A stretch of DNA of 14,086 nt from contig CABUQK010000052.1 in the NCBI GenBank assembly GCA_902493615.1, positions 1 to 14,086 on the forward strand. The letters are read 5' to 3'. Both the position numbers and the translations under genes were made by a program. Below are positions 5,853 through 14,086 of this stretch, one piece after another; within the stretch, counting starts at the first letter, position 1; every line of letters begins with the position of its first letter. The DNA is from an uncultured Collinsella sp. GTDB taxonomy: Bacteria > Actinomycetota > Coriobacteriia > Coriobacteriales > Coriobacteriaceae. The notes under the pieces were generated by a model. It was not told where the DNA came from and searched no databases. It saw only the letters and a list, made by a program, of their open reading frames with translations.

Positions 5853-5925
5853 ATTAGGTTGCGATAACTGGCGAAGCTATGCCTCGCCAACCCACCGAGC
5901 ATTTCCGTGAAGGAGGAAAAACCTG

Positions 5926-9417
<3,492 letters not shown>

Positions 9418-9423
9418 TTGACT

Positions 9424-13902
<4,479 letters not shown>

Positions 13903-13931
13903 TTTCCTAGTACGTTAACCGCCCTTATAAA

Positions 13932-13966
13932 GGCTCGCTTCCCAACAGGGGAGCGGGCCTTTTTTT
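13932..13966 (+). terminator. Intrinsic terminator of the rpoBC operon
   Basis: GGCTCGCTTCCC (13932-13943) pairs with GGGGAGCGGGCC (13948-13959) over 12 positions including two G-T wobbles, with an AACA loop. Seven T follow at 13960-13966. It lies 29 bases after the rpoC stop and closes the operon. Confidence 0.93.
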
Positions 13967-14046
13967 GATGAGGAACGTTGCCCCGACGAGTACGTCGGAT
14001 TCCCGGGACGGGCGGCATAGGGGTTAAGTTTGTCGCGAGTTCCGCA

Positions 14047-14083
14047 CGCAAAGGAAAGCACTTAATGTGCTTTCCGTCTTGCG
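14047..14083. repeat. Palindromic hairpin at the right edge of the window
   Basis: GGAAAGCAC (14053-14061) and GTGCTTTCC (14067-14075) form a perfect nine-base stem with a TTAAT loop. CGCAA (14047-14051) and TTGCG (14079-14083) can extend it past an internal bulge. No T-tract of terminator quality follows within the window. A second small perfect hairpin, CCGACG-AGTA-CGTCGG, lies at 13983-13998. No gene is supported between the rpoC terminator and the window end. Confidence 0.55.
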
Positions 14084-14086
14084 CAG

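Noticed and set aside
9418..9423. TTG at 9418 as the rpoC start
   Set aside because: Only three bases separate it from the AAGGAG site, while GTG 9424 has a nine-base spacing like rpoB. The difference is two residues and remains uncertain.

Overview
The window is high-GC bacterial chromosome, with C/G-ending codons dominating most genes. It fits an actinobacterium of the class Coriobacteriia, most likely Collinsella or a close relative. That placement is inferred from composition and from the style of the RNA polymerase proteins; no search was run. It is mainly a core transcription and translation locus with a few metabolic and repair genes at the left end. I see no insertion sequence, phage gene, CRISPR array, tRNA or rRNA.

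Left part (1-3012): the 3' end of a GH13 alpha-amylase-family enzyme; a family 6-like uracil/hypoxanthine-DNA glycosylase three bases downstream; a leftward uncharacterised gene whose stop lies one base from the glycosylase stop; and a rightward class I/II PLP aminotransferase whose codon style changes abruptly about two thirds of the way through.

Centre (3013-5691): a 400-base non-coding stretch holds a large imperfect inverted repeat, a strong sigma70-type promoter, an L10-type leader RNA and an intrinsic terminator acting as attenuator. Then come rplJ (L10) and rplL (L7/L12), with hairpins between them and a strong terminator after rplL. galU follows alone and ends at its own terminator.

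Right part (5692-14086): a promoter region with an extended -10 and a LexA-like box, then rpoB (GTG start) and rpoC, separated by a few bases and closed by a terminator. galU and two terminators therefore separate rplJL from rpoBC, which share one transcription unit in many bacteria.

The most interesting signal is in the polymerase itself. Beta' carries an extension of about 220 residues containing a helix-hairpin-helix segment that aligns without gaps to the C-terminal DNA-binding domain of the alpha subunit, keeping the residues matching E. coli alpha R265, N268, G296, K298 and E302. The same enzyme departs from near-universal sequence in the beta fork loop 2, the beta' bridge helix, the trigger helix and the beta' segment after it. 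Together these suggest a lineage-specific RNA polymerase with an extra promoter-DNA or activator contact domain and a remodelled active-site surround.
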